Positions 11,902 through 22,879 of a stretch of DNA of 64,000 nt are shown in pieces (positions within the stretch are counted from its first letter, which is position 1; every line of letters begins with the position of its first letter). This DNA is from Amaurobius ferox (lineage: Eukaryota > Arthropoda > Arachnida > Araneae > Amaurobiidae). The notes under the pieces were generated by a model. It searched no databases, was not told the DNA's origin, and saw nothing but the letters and a program-made list of their open reading frames with translations. The stretch covers positions 123,225,642 through 123,289,641 of the forward strand of contig OX578147.1 of the NCBI GenBank assembly GCA_951213105.1, in the 5' to 3' direction. Position numbers and translations under genes: made by a program.

Positions 11902-13202
11902 AACACTTTTCAACAAAGTTGAAAAGTGTTTATGACTTTGTTCATTCATTCTGTCTGTCTGTCTGTCCGTTAGCACGATAACTGCCGTAAAAATGACTTA
12001 ATCAAAATGAAATTTTAGTATGTTGTTCAGACGGTCTGTAGGAACTATGGGAATATAAATAAATAATATCACCCAATTAGTTTTGGATTGAACCCGGGTT
12101 GAAAAAATGAAATACATTGAGCCCTATGGGATCTAATTTTTCAAACATTTTTTAAGCGGATTTAAAATTCACAAATTGCTTCGAAAATTTTAGGTAATAT
12201 TCAAATTGTTCCATAAAATATATAAAAAAAAATCAGCGAAATATATTCAGCAGTTTTTTAAATAAAAATTAAAATAATAATTACACCTTTTATATGAAAC
12301 GATCACGTGACCATGATATGAAAAGATCACATGACCCACTTCAAAATGATATCTGGCATCCACCTTGTTTCAAACTCGTGATTTTTTAAGTTCTTTTTAA
12401 TTCATATTGGGTGTTGTATCCGTCCTAAAACTACTTTATTTTTGCTTAAATTCTGCGCATCTACATACTGAAACAACGCAAATACAATATATTTGAGTTT
12501 AAATGATTATCCAAATTTGATTATTTCTACAACGAAGCCTATTTTTCACTTATGTAAAATGTAAACAGGAAAATACGTAGAATGAGTTGTATTAGAATTG
12601 CTGTATTTCTTTAACACAAAATAATTTAGCCCATGAAGTCTGCATGGCTGATATGAATGAAATATTAATTGATTTTATAAAGAGAAGGACGAATTTTTTC
12701 GATGAAATTTTAAGCATAGAGTTTAATTACTTGTAGCTCCATGGTCTTAATTTTTAAATAAAATAAATTATTATAGTATTGTGATGAATGTAATGAATGG
12801 GAGAAAGTTATGAATTAAATGCTGTTTTTATAGAGAGATTCAGGCGTGTTATTTTTTCTATGACGTCATTTGAATTAATTTCAGTTGTTTTCGATGAAGT
12901 TTTCAAATATAATAAATTATCGTAGTATTATGATAGTTTTAAAAATATTACCGTGGAATGTGTCGCATTTTAGAGACATTTAAACCAGGCAATTTATATT
13001 GCAATGCCCTCATTTGAATGAAGTTCATTTTCTTCAATGAAGGTTTAAGTTTTTAAATATAATAAATTAATGTAGTATTGTGATAAGTTTCAAAATATTA
13101 CCGAGGAATGTATTGCCTTTTAGACTTTTTTAAATAAAATTGCATTGAAGTTGGAAATTGTTTCATAATCAATGCTTTAAGCATGATTGATCTTTCTTGT
13201 TC
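11902..13202 (+). repeat. Repeat family R, longest uninterrupted copy
   Basis: It starts with a perfect 13-bp-arm palindrome (11902-11930, AACACTTTTCAAC/GTTGAAAAGTGTT) and a CTGT microsatellite. It ends just after an imperfect hairpin around AATGCTTTAAGCATGATT, with CTTGTT as the last shared bases. The interior has about three related ~120-bp subunits around AATATAATAAATTA. There is no coding potential. Other copies lie at 23951-24575, 33287-40156 (split by a LINE) and 40157-41124. Hairpins at both ends suggest a non-autonomous transposon of undetermined class. Confidence 0.75.
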
Positions 13203-14030
13203 TTATTTAATTGTCATCCAATTAAAAATCCCTGATTATATTTATATAACGTACATTTAAGTATTTTACTAAAATAAAAATGAGTTAATATAATAATATT
13301 TGTAAATGTAGAGTTTACCAACTAGGGTAATATATATAACACATAAAAGTGGGAGAAAATGCACTTCAAAATTCCTTTTCTGAAAATTAGCATATATAAA
13401 CTGTCTGAATTTCTATAAAAACCACATATGTTAGAACTGTTTTTTTTTTAATATTTCAAGAATGTCAGCCACAGTTTCCTCTATTTAAAAAAAAATGGAA
13501 AAATTCGGAAGAATTAAAAAAAAAGGCAAATAAAAAGAATTGACAAATTGGATATGCTGCACGACTTTCACCTTAGTCTTATTTTTCTTGAAGTTATAAT
13601 GTTCAAAATTTGGACATAGCCTCTAAATCAATAAAATAGCACGGTCTCCCCTACTGATCAGGATACATTCGTGGGACCGGAGATTTTAGAAGCGGAGGTG
13701 GTGCAGGCGCACTGATGGGAAGAAATCCTATGCATAACTGCACCCCCCCCCTCATATGACAGTCGTGACATGTAGTCTTATAATGAGCAAGTAAATACTG
13801 TTGCAAACGTGTAAAATGTCCTGATTGGAGTCTCTTTCGAAAACCAGCCGACGAAAATACCCATACCAGCCACCTTTCCTATGACGTGAATCTAGGGTTG
13901 CCAAATGCTAAACTCAGAGTGCCATATTTGACTATTTATCGCCAGTTTAGCTACTTTTCGAAGGTTCGAGAAACACTTCGAAATAACTAATATTCTATGA
14001 GATATGAGAGATTTCTAGAAGTTTCCATAG
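13203..14030. other. Gene-free segment
   Basis: The 13620-13900 part is less AT-rich than its surroundings and contains a C-rich run at 13742-13751, but no recognisable protein or RNA. The rest is AT-rich. Confidence 0.4.
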
Positions 14031-14032
14031 AG

Positions 14033-14080
14033 TCTATAAAAGGGGTCATCAATCATTTGTTTAGTGTCATCACTCAGTTG
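14033..14080 (+). promoter_or_regulatory. Possible TATA-plus-initiator core promoter
   Basis: TCTATAAAAGGGG near 14034-14046 is followed about 30-35 bp downstream by TCAGTT, the arthropod initiator pattern. A spacing of this kind is typical of LTR retrotransposon promoters. The following sequence to about 14342 could be the R-U5 part of a solo LTR, ending in AACA. No second LTR or protein was found, so this is tentative. Confidence 0.35.
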
Positions 14081-14344
14081 GAGAGCAATTGACGAGATAC
14101 AAACTACAGTGAACTGTGACTTACGTCCATGTTTTGTGAATAGTTGCGGCTGTTTTGTGAAAGTAGTAGAGCATTTATTTACCGTTTTGTTGTACTTCAC
14201 AGTTTAGTGATCTTATGAGATAGTTATCGAGTTATTTATTGTATATTGTTTTTATTTACGCTGTACTTGTAAATAAGCGTGTTAGTTGTACTCATTCTTG
14301 TTTTCTGAGCATGCCCCATGATTCCAGAGGGTAATACGTAACAA

Positions 14345-15825
14345 TACGAAAAGAAGTAGGATATATTCTCCATTACTCCTGTACCTATTACTCTATATTA
14401 TGCAACCAAACGCATTAGCCTTAGCAGCATTTCTGGACTTTATACCCCGCATGCTTTGTTTGAATACACTGCCAGACGATTTCTATCTACGTAACGATTT
14501 CTTATCTAAGAAATAACGAAACGGCCTTCATGGGGCTCAAAAACCCATTTGTGTGCATTTATTTGACCATTAGAAATAGCGAGATTCTAAATCCTTTTTA
14601 TAGGCAATGTAGGATAGATTTTTATCCTATGACGGTTGCTTCACTTAGAAAGAGAGATAAGAAGAATATACTCAAGAGTACAACTGAGACACAAACTGAG
14701 TTACTTTCTTCATGAATGAATAGCAGTGTTTTCAAAAGTGTGCTCCAGGAGACTCCTGTGTTCCTAGAGAACATATTGAGATGCATTTTGTGTTCAGTGG
14801 TTCCCAAATTGTTTGGCCATGAAACACTTTAATCTGAGTAAAAATATTCGGAACTCGAACCACCTGCTTGCATTTTTTATTTCTTTTCCAAGTTCCAATA
14901 TTAAGAATGAATATATTTCTTATTTGCAAAACAATCAAAATATGGAGAAAAAAATTTCTCAAACTGTTACTAAAACGAAATTAGTTAAGAATATTTTCTC
15001 TATAACATGAAACAACCATTATTATAGTATACTAAATGACAAAGTAAAATTCTACGCAAACAAGGTTTAATAAGCAGACGTATTTTTTTTTTAATTTCCT
15101 TTTTCAGTGCAAACGAACTAACGCCTAAATGAAATCAAGACCATGCTAGACAAACTGGAAAATTACTGAGCGACTACACCTAATTCCTCGTTCTTCATTA
15201 CTCAAAAGTGCACTTCAATTTTCGATTTGGATTTCTTTAAAGCTTTTCATATTGACAAAATTACACTTGGTTAATAATGTCAATTGCACCCTATTTCTTC
15301 GACGTATGGCATGACGACGTTTAATTATTTAGTTCTCTGCCGCACTTTATTTTCTGCACCAAATTTTCAGGTCATATTCTCTGTGCCATTTCCTATCGTT
15401 TTACTTCTACCGTACTAGGTTCTGCGTTGAGTCATTTTTTGTTTGCACGGGTCTAGCTCTCTTTTCGGAGTTTAGTTCTAAATTTATTCGAACTAAAAAA
15501 GGAAATCTGAAAATTAATCTTTGATCTGTATTGAACCCCCAGCTAAAGAAGCCATTTTGTCAATCACCAATAGTAAGCATCAATCGTGTCCAAATAACTT
15601 TTTTTACATCCATACAGTTGCAGTTAGTGTAACTTCCAGTCAATGCGATTTACATCCGTAGCGTAGCTGTCATTTTCTTGCCTGGAATGTACTACAACCA
15701 TGGTCTAGTAAAAACCAATGTTCTTCTAAGAAAGATAATGAATGCAATATAAATTATTGATGCAATTTTAGTTCGATAAGTTCATTTGGTCTACATCTCA
15801 TGGTCTATATTTCTCTTTACTTTCT
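14345..15825. other. Gene-free AT-rich segment
   Basis: Open frames are short and low-complexity. Nothing resembling a conserved exon or RNA was recognised. Confidence 0.5.
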
Positions 15826-16185
15826 TTACGTACATAGTATAATGTATAGGGAAAGTATTGTGATGGGCTCCAAATTTTTACTTCGATTTCGACGGAAGGG
15901 TTGCTTCATGCACTTCTGAACCCATATAGAACGTTTTTTGTGCCGATGCCTGTGTGTTATGTACGCATGTATGACAATGTGTGTATGTTAGTGTGTATGC
16001 AAGTGTGTGTGTTAGTGTGACTATGGGAGCGATATCTCATGAACGAATGGAGCGATTCGAAAAAAAATCGTTACGATTATTACAATCAGTGAATACTGGA
16101 ATCCCAATAATTTTAAACGCGAAAGTTCGAAAAACCCTCTCACAACCCCAGAATTTTAGGAAGAATTTTGAAAAAAATCAATGAA
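15826..16185 (-). repeat. Repeat family Y, inverted copy
   Basis: On the minus strand this matches 51880-52258. It has the ACTTTCCCTATACATTATAC terminal segment (15840-15865), a GT-rich stretch corresponding to the CA block, and the CCATTCGTTCATGAGATATC block. The short open frame inside it is incidental. Confidence 0.7.
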
Positions 16186-16688
16186 AAAATCAGGAGCTAC
16201 AATACGTTAAATAAATTACGTACGTTAAATAAATTACTACAAATACGTTAAATAAATTAACATTTTTATAGAATTTATTATTGGGAAACGCATGGTACCA
16301 AATTTAGAACGCTAACATGAATTATTCTCAAGATATTACACTTTAATGATGTTATTTATTGAAAAAAATTACATAACATTACTATAAGTAGCAAGTATAT
16401 TTAAATAGTTTAACCGACAGTGTTAGTTAGTAGTTAACCGATTCAGTGAACCAGGTGTTAAAATTAATACCCAGCTAACAGAAAAGGAATATAATGTAAC
16501 ACTCGTATCTTGAACATTTCTTTTTGATAGTTTGCAAAAAGATAATGAAAGGTTTTGAACTCTTATAAAGAAACATTCTGAATGAATTCAAGAAATGTTG
16601 CATAAGGAATGTTTGCCGTGAACCCTAGTTATGCTAAGTCGAGCCCTGTGCACACACTAAGAGTTTTATTATCGTACTTATGTTTCAA

Positions 16689-16930
16689 GATCATCTCACC
16701 TGAAAGTTTGACAGCGGGACCATAAGCCATAATTAATAACACTATATATAACAGTCATCACCACCATTTAATCCATTAGGATAAAACTTCATATGCCATG
16801 TAGTCTCACTTTCATCTCCAGCGTGGAAAAAGTCACTTTCATAAGCAACTCCACTGTCTGTATGTATACAGTAAGAGACCGTCGATTCAAAAACGTATCT
16901 TGATACTTCAGTGCTACTGTTACAACTCAT
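16689..16930 (-). pseudogene. Truncated MATH-domain pseudogene (TDPOZ-like)
   Basis: The minus-strand frame from an ATG at 16930 reads MSCNSSTEVSRYVFESTVSY and then ESDFFHAGDESETTW. It is plainly paralogous to the first ~50 residues of the MATH/BTB gene at 18802-19764. The frame breaks at about 16742-16760. After a shift, homology resumes with VKLSGEMI, matching IKLSGEII of the intact gene, and then ends near 16689. The rest of the MATH domain, the BTB and the BACK regions are absent. A TTTTTATCTAG acceptor-like string lies just upstream of the ATG, as in the intact paralogue. This points to partial duplication of a genomic copy rather than a retrocopy. Confidence 0.8.
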
Positions 16931-17267
16931 TATAATATCTAGATAAAAATAAAAGTGACCAAAGACGGATATAAATGAAGATATTTTAGTTATAAGCAAA
17001 TGCACAAAGCAGAAAAATCAGTTTAAAGAAACGAATTCGACCCTTAATTACTTGTGTGGAGTTTTATAACATGACTACTGGCGTGGGGATAATGTGACCT
17101 CAACGGATATTTTGGCATATTTAATTGGCATATTTTTTTTACCAAACACACTACGTACACATTTAGAGAATGAAAAATAATACACTTTTATCTAGGGTCA
17201 CATTAACCACAGAAAAAACGCCAATCCGCCCGAGGACCCGAGTTTGATTCTCGCCGCTGCTCAAACA

Positions 17268-17585
17268 GTCCCCTTGTTCAAAAATTTTAAGAAACAATAA
17301 AAGTGATAACACATTTAGAAATGACATGTATAAGAATGGCGAATTGTTAAATCAAAATAATCAAAGAAAAATTTAAATAAATTGATTGTAAACATTCTTA
17401 TATATGTTATTTCTATGTTATCACTTCTTAACTTAAAAACTTAACTCCATGTAACTTTTTAAAAAAAATTATATATTTTATTTGGAATTTTTAAATATTT
17501 ACTTTTAACGGTTTATATCTGAATATGTAAAATTTCCTTGCTACAATAGTTATATAAATGCTACAAATATCTTGAACAAGGGGAC
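17268..17585. mobile_element. TIR MITE, complete copy
   Basis: The copy is bounded by AGTCCCCTTGTTCAA at the left and CTTGAACAAGGGGACT at the right, which are inverted repeats. CAAAC follows both the left flank and the right end and could be a 5-bp target duplication. Internal GTGATAACA and TGTTATCAC also pair. It has no coding capacity. The superfamily is not determined. Confidence 0.75.
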
Positions 17586-17590
17586 TCAAA

Positions 17591-17890
17591 CAGTCCCCTT
17601 GTTCAAGAATTTTAAGAAACAATAAAAGTGATAACACACATTTAGAAATGACATGTATAAGAATGACGAATTGTTAAATCAAAATATTCAAAGAAAAATT
17701 TAAATAAATTGATTGTAATCATTCTTATATATGTTATTTCTATGTTATCACTTCTTAACTTAAAAACTTAACTCCATGTAACTTTAAAAAAAAAAAATTA
17801 TATATTTTATTTGGAATTTTTAAATATTTACTTTTAACGGTTTATATCTGAATATGTAAAATTTCCTTGCTGCAATAACTATATAAAAAT
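17591..17890. mobile_element. TIR MITE, second tandem copy lacking its right end
   Basis: It repeats 17268-17560 almost exactly about 323 bp downstream, starting with the same left TIR. It diverges near 17880 before reaching a right TIR. The adjoining TIRs of the two copies form a palindrome (17570-17605) with 16-bp arms. Confidence 0.75.
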
Positions 17891-18114
17891 TAAATTTAAT
17901 TGAATTTATTAAATATAATTCTATATTTATAAGTCTGGATGAACAAATAATTGATATTTTCATATGAACTAAACCCTGGTTTGAAAAGATCTTGTTCAAT
18001 TAAGTTTTAGTGATTTTTGGATTATGAGACACGGAGAAACTATAATATTTATTTTTAAAAAAAATATGCTTAAAATTGCAAGATATAATTAATAATTTAA
18101 TGAGAAAACAAAAT

Positions 18115-18660
18115 TCTGAAAATACCAATCTAACTTTGACTCACATATATACTAAACTAACTTTTCTAAAATATTTATTACATCATACAATCAACAAATG
18201 ATTAAAATAATTATACAAAATAAAATATTTCTTAAAATAATACCAAGCTAAGATCATTGACTTCGACTCACATATTTATTAAACTAACTTGACTAAAATA
18301 TTCATTGTATCATATTAATATCAAAAGAAAATATTCATTTTTTATTAATAAATAAATTAATAAAGAAGGATTTTTTGAAAGAGTACTAAGATCATTGACT
18401 TTGACTAGCATATTTATTAAACTGATTTGACTAAAATCTATTGCATCATATAATCAATATATGAATTTAAAAAATAAAAAACAAAAACTTTCTTAAAGGA
18501 ATACCAACCTAATATCATTGATTTAACTCACATATTCCCTAAACTAACTGGTCTAAAATATATACAGCTTCATACAGTCTAAAGCCATAAAAAACAAAGG
18601 ATTCCTTGAAAGAGTACCAAGTTAAAATTATCAACTTTTATTCAAATGTAGCATTTCTTG
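18115..18660. repeat. Diverged ~115-140-bp tandem repeats 3' of the MATH/BTB gene
   Basis: A module with the order ATACCAA, TTGACT, CACATATTTATTAAACTAACT and CTAAAATATT recurs near 18121, 18239, 18381, 18501 and 18614. The last unit includes a minus-strand AATAAA (18642-18637). That is 160 nt past the MATH/BTB stop codon and could serve as its polyadenylation signal. Confidence 0.7.
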
Positions 18661-18801
18661 GATAAAATACAATAGCTTTTGAAAATGTGATAACTTACAC
18701 ATACTTACATAATTTTAAGCATGAAATATGTGACTATTATATGAAATATGTGACTATTCGCACACATTGCCGCATCTGGTGTCTAATGGTTATTTACAAA
18801 A

Positions 18802-19764
18802 TTAATACATAAGTAACACCAATTCATCAACAAGATGTGAATGCTCTTTAACCAAAATTTTCCAGTTTGATGTCTTTAGAACACTCTGTTTATTATTTCT
18901 GATAAAACTCATAGCAGTTGATTTCAATTCTTCATCTCCGTGCATATCTGCAAGAATAAATAACATTGCGGCAACGTCTGCGTTTATGTTATTAATCAAG
19001 TACTCAGAGCAGGTTTCTTTTAGACCATGAATTTCGTACTTGTCTCCTGCTATAAAGAGATTCATACACAATGGCAAGGACCACTTGGAGAGATTTCCGG
19101 AATAAATGTACTGCAGCACTTCTTTCATATCATTGCTTTGTATGTCCGGAATCTCTATCTTCCCTTCCAAATTTTCCTTCATTTCGTTCTGAAACATAGC
19201 GCTGAAAACTCCAGAGCGTGCCGACAATACTAATTTGTGCGCGCGAAATTCTTGCTGGTCGTTAGTCTTTATCGATACATCAGTTTCTTTCTCAAGCGAT
19301 AACAAAGAATGAATATCAGATACAACCTGGTTAAAATCTTTACGTTTCCTGATATACGGTACAGTTATGTGATCTTTAATGCGTAATATACAGCATAACT
19401 CCAATTTTTGATTACGATCTAATGTGTTTTTATCTACAAAGTTAGACACGAGTTTTGTAGTACCTTTTTCAAAAATGCTTTCTTCGATCTCATACTCCCC
19501 AAAAATGCTATTGTACCTTTCCGCAATTATTTCACCTGACAGTTTGATATTAGAACCGCCTATCATAACTAGTTCCAATGATGTATAATCATAACCTGTG
19601 TATTTACCGCCGGAATAGAATTTCATACACCATGTAGACTCACTTTTTGCTCCAGCGTAGAAAAAATCACTTTCATCAGCAATTCCTGGCTTTATATTTG
19701 AACGATACGTGACCGTCCAGTTAAAAATATATGCTGATACTTCCATGCTACTGCTACAAGCCAT
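18802..19764 (-). CDS. MATH/BTB protein, speckle-type POZ / TDPOZ-like
   Basis: The predicted 320-residue protein has a MATH domain (about residues 12-130, with YIFNWTVTY and FYAGAKSESTWCMKFY). A BTB/POZ domain follows (about 152-255, with TDVSIKT, FRAHKLVLSARSGVFSAMF and EVLQYIYSGNL), then a short BACK-like tail to 320. Known relatives are substrate adaptors of cullin-3 ubiquitin ligases: MATH binds substrate and BTB binds CUL3 and dimerises. The specific substrate cannot be inferred. The coding part is one uninterrupted exon. TTTGATTTTTATTTTGCAG ends 8 nt before the ATG, so an upstream untranslated or short coding exon is likely. Such genes are strongly expanded in spiders, and a broken paralogue lies 1.9 kb downstream. 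Length is slightly below the usual 340-370, the shortfall being at the N-terminus. Confidence 0.88.
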   Translation of the reverse strand: MACSSSMEVSAYIFNWTVTYRSNIKPGIADESDFFYAGAKSESTWCMKFYSGGKYTGYDYTSLELVMIGGSNIKLSGEIIAERYNSIFGEYEIEESIFEKGTTKLVSNFVDKNTLDRNQKLELCCILRIKDHITVPYIRKRKDFNQVVSDIHSLLSLEKETDVSIKTNDQQEFRAHKLVLSARSGVFSAMFQNEMKENLEGKIEIPDIQSNDMKEVLQYIYSGNLSKWSLPLCMNLFIAGDKYEIHGLKETCSEYLINNINADVAAMLFILADMHGDEELKSTAMSFIRNNKQSVLKTSNWKILVKEHSHLVDELVLLMY

Positions 19765-20084
19765 TGAAAAATCTGCAAAATAAAAATCAAACAGATCAAA
19801 GATACTAATAAATGACGAAATCTTTGTTAGAAATCCATAAATAAAGCATTTATAAAAAAAAATCGATTTAGTGAGGTCACATTATTAAAAAGGATATTAG
19901 GATGTTCCACACTCTTTTTATTGAGACATCTATAAGTACTAGCTGTTAATAATGGGTTGCTATTCTCTAAATATTATGTAAATAATAATCTAAATCACAT
20001 AGCAGCTGAATTTATGCTACAAACGTCAAATAGCAACGAGCTTTTCTTATTTCAGGGTCGCCCATATGAATTGCAGAACCACTG
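19765..20084. other. Upstream region of the MATH/BTB gene
   Basis: It contains the acceptor-like TTTATTTTGCAG (minus, about 19773-19785) next to the start codon. An upstream exon was not identified. The plus strand is open into the minisatellite that follows, without recognisable protein similarity. Confidence 0.4.
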
Positions 20085-20862
20085 CAAACCCCCTCAGTAT
20101 TTGATTTCCAATCCTTCTGAATCTTTCATACAAACCCCTTGATATCTGATTTCCCCTCCTTCTGAATATTTCATGCAAACCCCGCTATATTTGATTTCCA
20201 CTCCTTCTGAATCTTTCATGCAAACCCTTCTATATTTGATTTACCCTACTTCTGAATCTTTCATGCAAACCCCTCTATATTTGATTTACCTTACTTCTGA
20301 ATCTTTCATCCAAACCCCTCTATATTTGATTTCTCCTCCTTGTGAATCTTTCATGCAAACCCCTCTATATTTGATTTCCCCTTCTTCTGACTCTTTCATT
20401 CAAACCCTTCTATATTTGATTTTCCCTCCTTCTGAATCTTTCATGCAAACCCCTTTAAATTTGATTTCCCCTTCTTCTGAATCTTTCATACAAACCCCTC
20501 TATATTTGATTTCCCTTCCTTCTGAATATTTCAGGCAAATCCCTCTATATTTGATTTCCCCTCCTTCTGAATCTTTCATGCAAACCCCTGTATATTTGAT
20601 TTCCCGTCTTTCTGAATCTTTCATTCAAACCCCTCTATATTTGATTTCCCTTCCTTCTGAATATTTCATGCAAACTCCTCTATATTTGATTTCCCTTCTT
20701 TCTGATTCTTTCATTCAAACCCCTCTATATTTGATTTCCTCTCCTTGTGAATCTTTCATGCAAGACCCTCTATATTTGATTTCCCCTACTTCTGAATCTT
20801 TCATGTAAACCCCTCTATATCTGATTTCCCCCTACTTCTGAATCTTTCATGCATTCCCCTCA
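20085..20862. repeat. 45-bp minisatellite, about 17 units
   Basis: TATTTGATTTCC or a close variant recurs every 45 bp from 20098 to 20818. Because 45 is a multiple of three, long frames stay open. On the plus strand 20173-20808 encodes fourteen or so copies of a 15-residue unit close to QTPLYLISPPSESFM. The same frame continues upstream to 19957 apart from one TGA at 20140. The minus strand is also open for 74 codons with unit MKDSEGGEIKYRGVC. No family matches. A non-coding satellite is the default reading. Confidence 0.85.
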
Positions 20863-21189
20863 CTCAAAACAAAAATCAGGTGGCTAGGTGTCATTGGAGC
20901 ACAAGTCAGCCATTTGACCAAAGAGCTAGAATCGCTTGATTACTCCTCGAAGGCGCTAACCATCCTCCCCCCCAACGGGCCGCCCTGATTCCAACAAAGC
21001 AACCATTCGGCAAAAAGCAGATGTTTCCGTTTTGCATTAACTCTTGCCAAGCTGCGACACTCTGTTAAAAACAGATCAAACTGTTATGCTAGCTAAATTT
21101 TGGAATTGCTTTTCTCTCTCGAAGCAAGGAGAAAGATCTAACGAGCTAACGCGAGCTCGTAAGCACTCCACATAATGCAAGTGTTAATA
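20863..21189. other. Segment of moderate GC without a recognised gene
   Basis: It follows the minisatellite and contains a C-rich run near 20966-20974. No RNA or protein was recognised. Confidence 0.4.
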
Positions 21190-21355
21190 TTTCGTAACCA
21201 ATAGGACTAAGGCGATTGTTTCCTTGTGCTCTCTGAACTGCCAGGGTCGTGGGTTCGAATCCCACCTGCAAGGATATTGTAAAGGATATTGTAATGTCGG
21301 TAAAAGGATGTAATGTGTTCCGTCCTCTGTAGTGCGCCAGGCAGTAATTCACTGA
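21190..21355 (+). mobile_element. tRNA-derived SINE
   Basis: A degenerate A box (CCAATAGGACTAAGGCG, 21200-21216) and a perfect B box (GGTTCGAATCC, 21252-21262) have Ser/Leu-tRNA-like spacing. The flanks do not form an acceptor stem, and a non-tRNA body follows. The antisense frame encodes the VGFEPTT peptide typical of tRNA-type SINEs read backwards. It is not a functional tRNA gene. Confidence 0.65.
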
Positions 21356-21709
21356 ATGGACGAATAATTATTTAATCAAGTGCCTGATCATTAAAAACAT
21401 ATTCTAGACTTGTGAAGAAAGAGTTGAATGTTATTTTAAGTTTTGATTATTTTATGCATAAACAAATTGCTTCTTCCTCTACGGGTACATAGTTACAGAT
21501 TTCTAATCATTTAACAACCGCTAATTTATGCCGAGGACAATTTGGTTCAGTTGGACACAGCCGCTACACTAACACAGCTCTGTGAAGCGGGTTTTCGCTT
21601 CACAACTCCGATTTTCTACATTACTCTAAATTTTAAATATTTAAATCATTTAATTAATGTCCTCCTTGGTATTGTGTATCTTATCTATGTCATATATATG
21701 TAATTTTTT

Positions 21710-22255
21710 TTTCTTACTTTCCTGGTGAAACAAAATGAGAACCAATTTCTAACCAGAACTTTATGTATCAGATTGCACTACATTGTCCACTTTTAACCAT
21801 TGTAAATATAGTGTATTTCCGACCATGGCACATGTATAAAACAAGCATTTAATCGATATATTTGAGCATACGTAGTCTTTTATTTTAGACTTTGACGATT
21901 TTTACGGACTTTGACGATTAGATTTATTATTTTTTATTTTTTTTAGACTTTGACGATTAACCATTTCACAGAAAAAGGCAGGTTCTTTTATTCCAAATCG
22001 TACCAAAATCTAATCAGCACCAGGGTCATCTACAAAGGACTTACCAAATTTTATGAAATTCGATCCATTAGTTTTTGAGTTAGAGTGGATACGTACATTA
22101 CACAGACACACACACAGACGTCAAACTAAAAATAGTTTTTTCGTATTCTAGAGGTCCCAAAACGTGTAGATTCGTCGAAAACTCGAGTTGCGATCTTCGG
22201 CATGATTCCAATACTTTCCGTATATATTACCGCATATTGCAGGGAAAGTAAAAAC
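21710..22255 (+). repeat. Repeat family X, long copy
   Basis: It shares with 48770-49410 the string ATATTTGAGCATACGTAGT, then GGCAGGTT, a CCAAATTTTATGAAATTCG-type block, an AC-rich stretch, TCGTATTCTAGAGGTCCCAAA and a 3'-terminal hairpin. That hairpin is made by TACTTTCC...GGGAAAGTA (22213-22250). It is non-coding. Confidence 0.7.
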
Positions 22256-22879
22256 CAAAACTAACCACGACGCATGTTATGTATTTATATAATTCATAGC
22301 TGTTACCGTTTTATGGAAAACTTCTCTTCTAATTTATTATAGAATTTTCTTACTAATTTATTACTTACTAATTTATTACTTAGAAATCACTTTGAGCTAA
22401 TTTTTGTAAGTGAAATTATAATATATTTCTATGTTTAAAAAAAAGTAACTGACGCCGTCGCCGCAGTTTGACAAAGTTTGCGTCCCTCGAGTTTCTCTAT
22501 CTCGTACAGCAAAAACTATAGAATACAAAAATATAAAAGTTGTAAATTTGAAGAGGAATGTAAGGAAAACATGCTGCAATAATATAAATAATAAGACGGA
22601 TTCTTCTACTCATTAAAAAGAATATTAAATTATTTACTTACACAAGCGATACCTAAAAAACCTATTACCTTTTGCTTCAAATATTTTTTAAACAAACGAT
22701 TTTATACCATAGATAAAGATCTGATAATATTTTACCTTCGCAAACCCTAAAAATCCGAAAGTAGATAAAAATATAGATAAAAATATACGACGCAAAATGT
22801 GTAATTGGTGATAATTTAGTTTCGTTATTACTTTTAAAGAATCCTTTTTTTTTCCATCTTTAAAGACAAATGTTCGAAA
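22256..22879. other. Gene-free AT-rich segment
   Basis: A short minus-strand frame is present, but no conserved motif is seen. Confidence 0.5.

Noticed and set aside
17225..17262. tRNA fragment suggested by GAGTTTGATTCTCGCC
   Set aside because: The B box is imperfect and no A box or stem was found upstream.
20173..20808. Repeat protein gene encoded by the 45-bp array
   Set aside because: Openness is explained by a period divisible by three; no start context, splice signals or family similarity. Kept as a finding only.
21200..21275. Functional tRNA gene
   Set aside because: B box is perfect but the A box is degenerate and no acceptor stem forms; the sequence continues into a SINE body.
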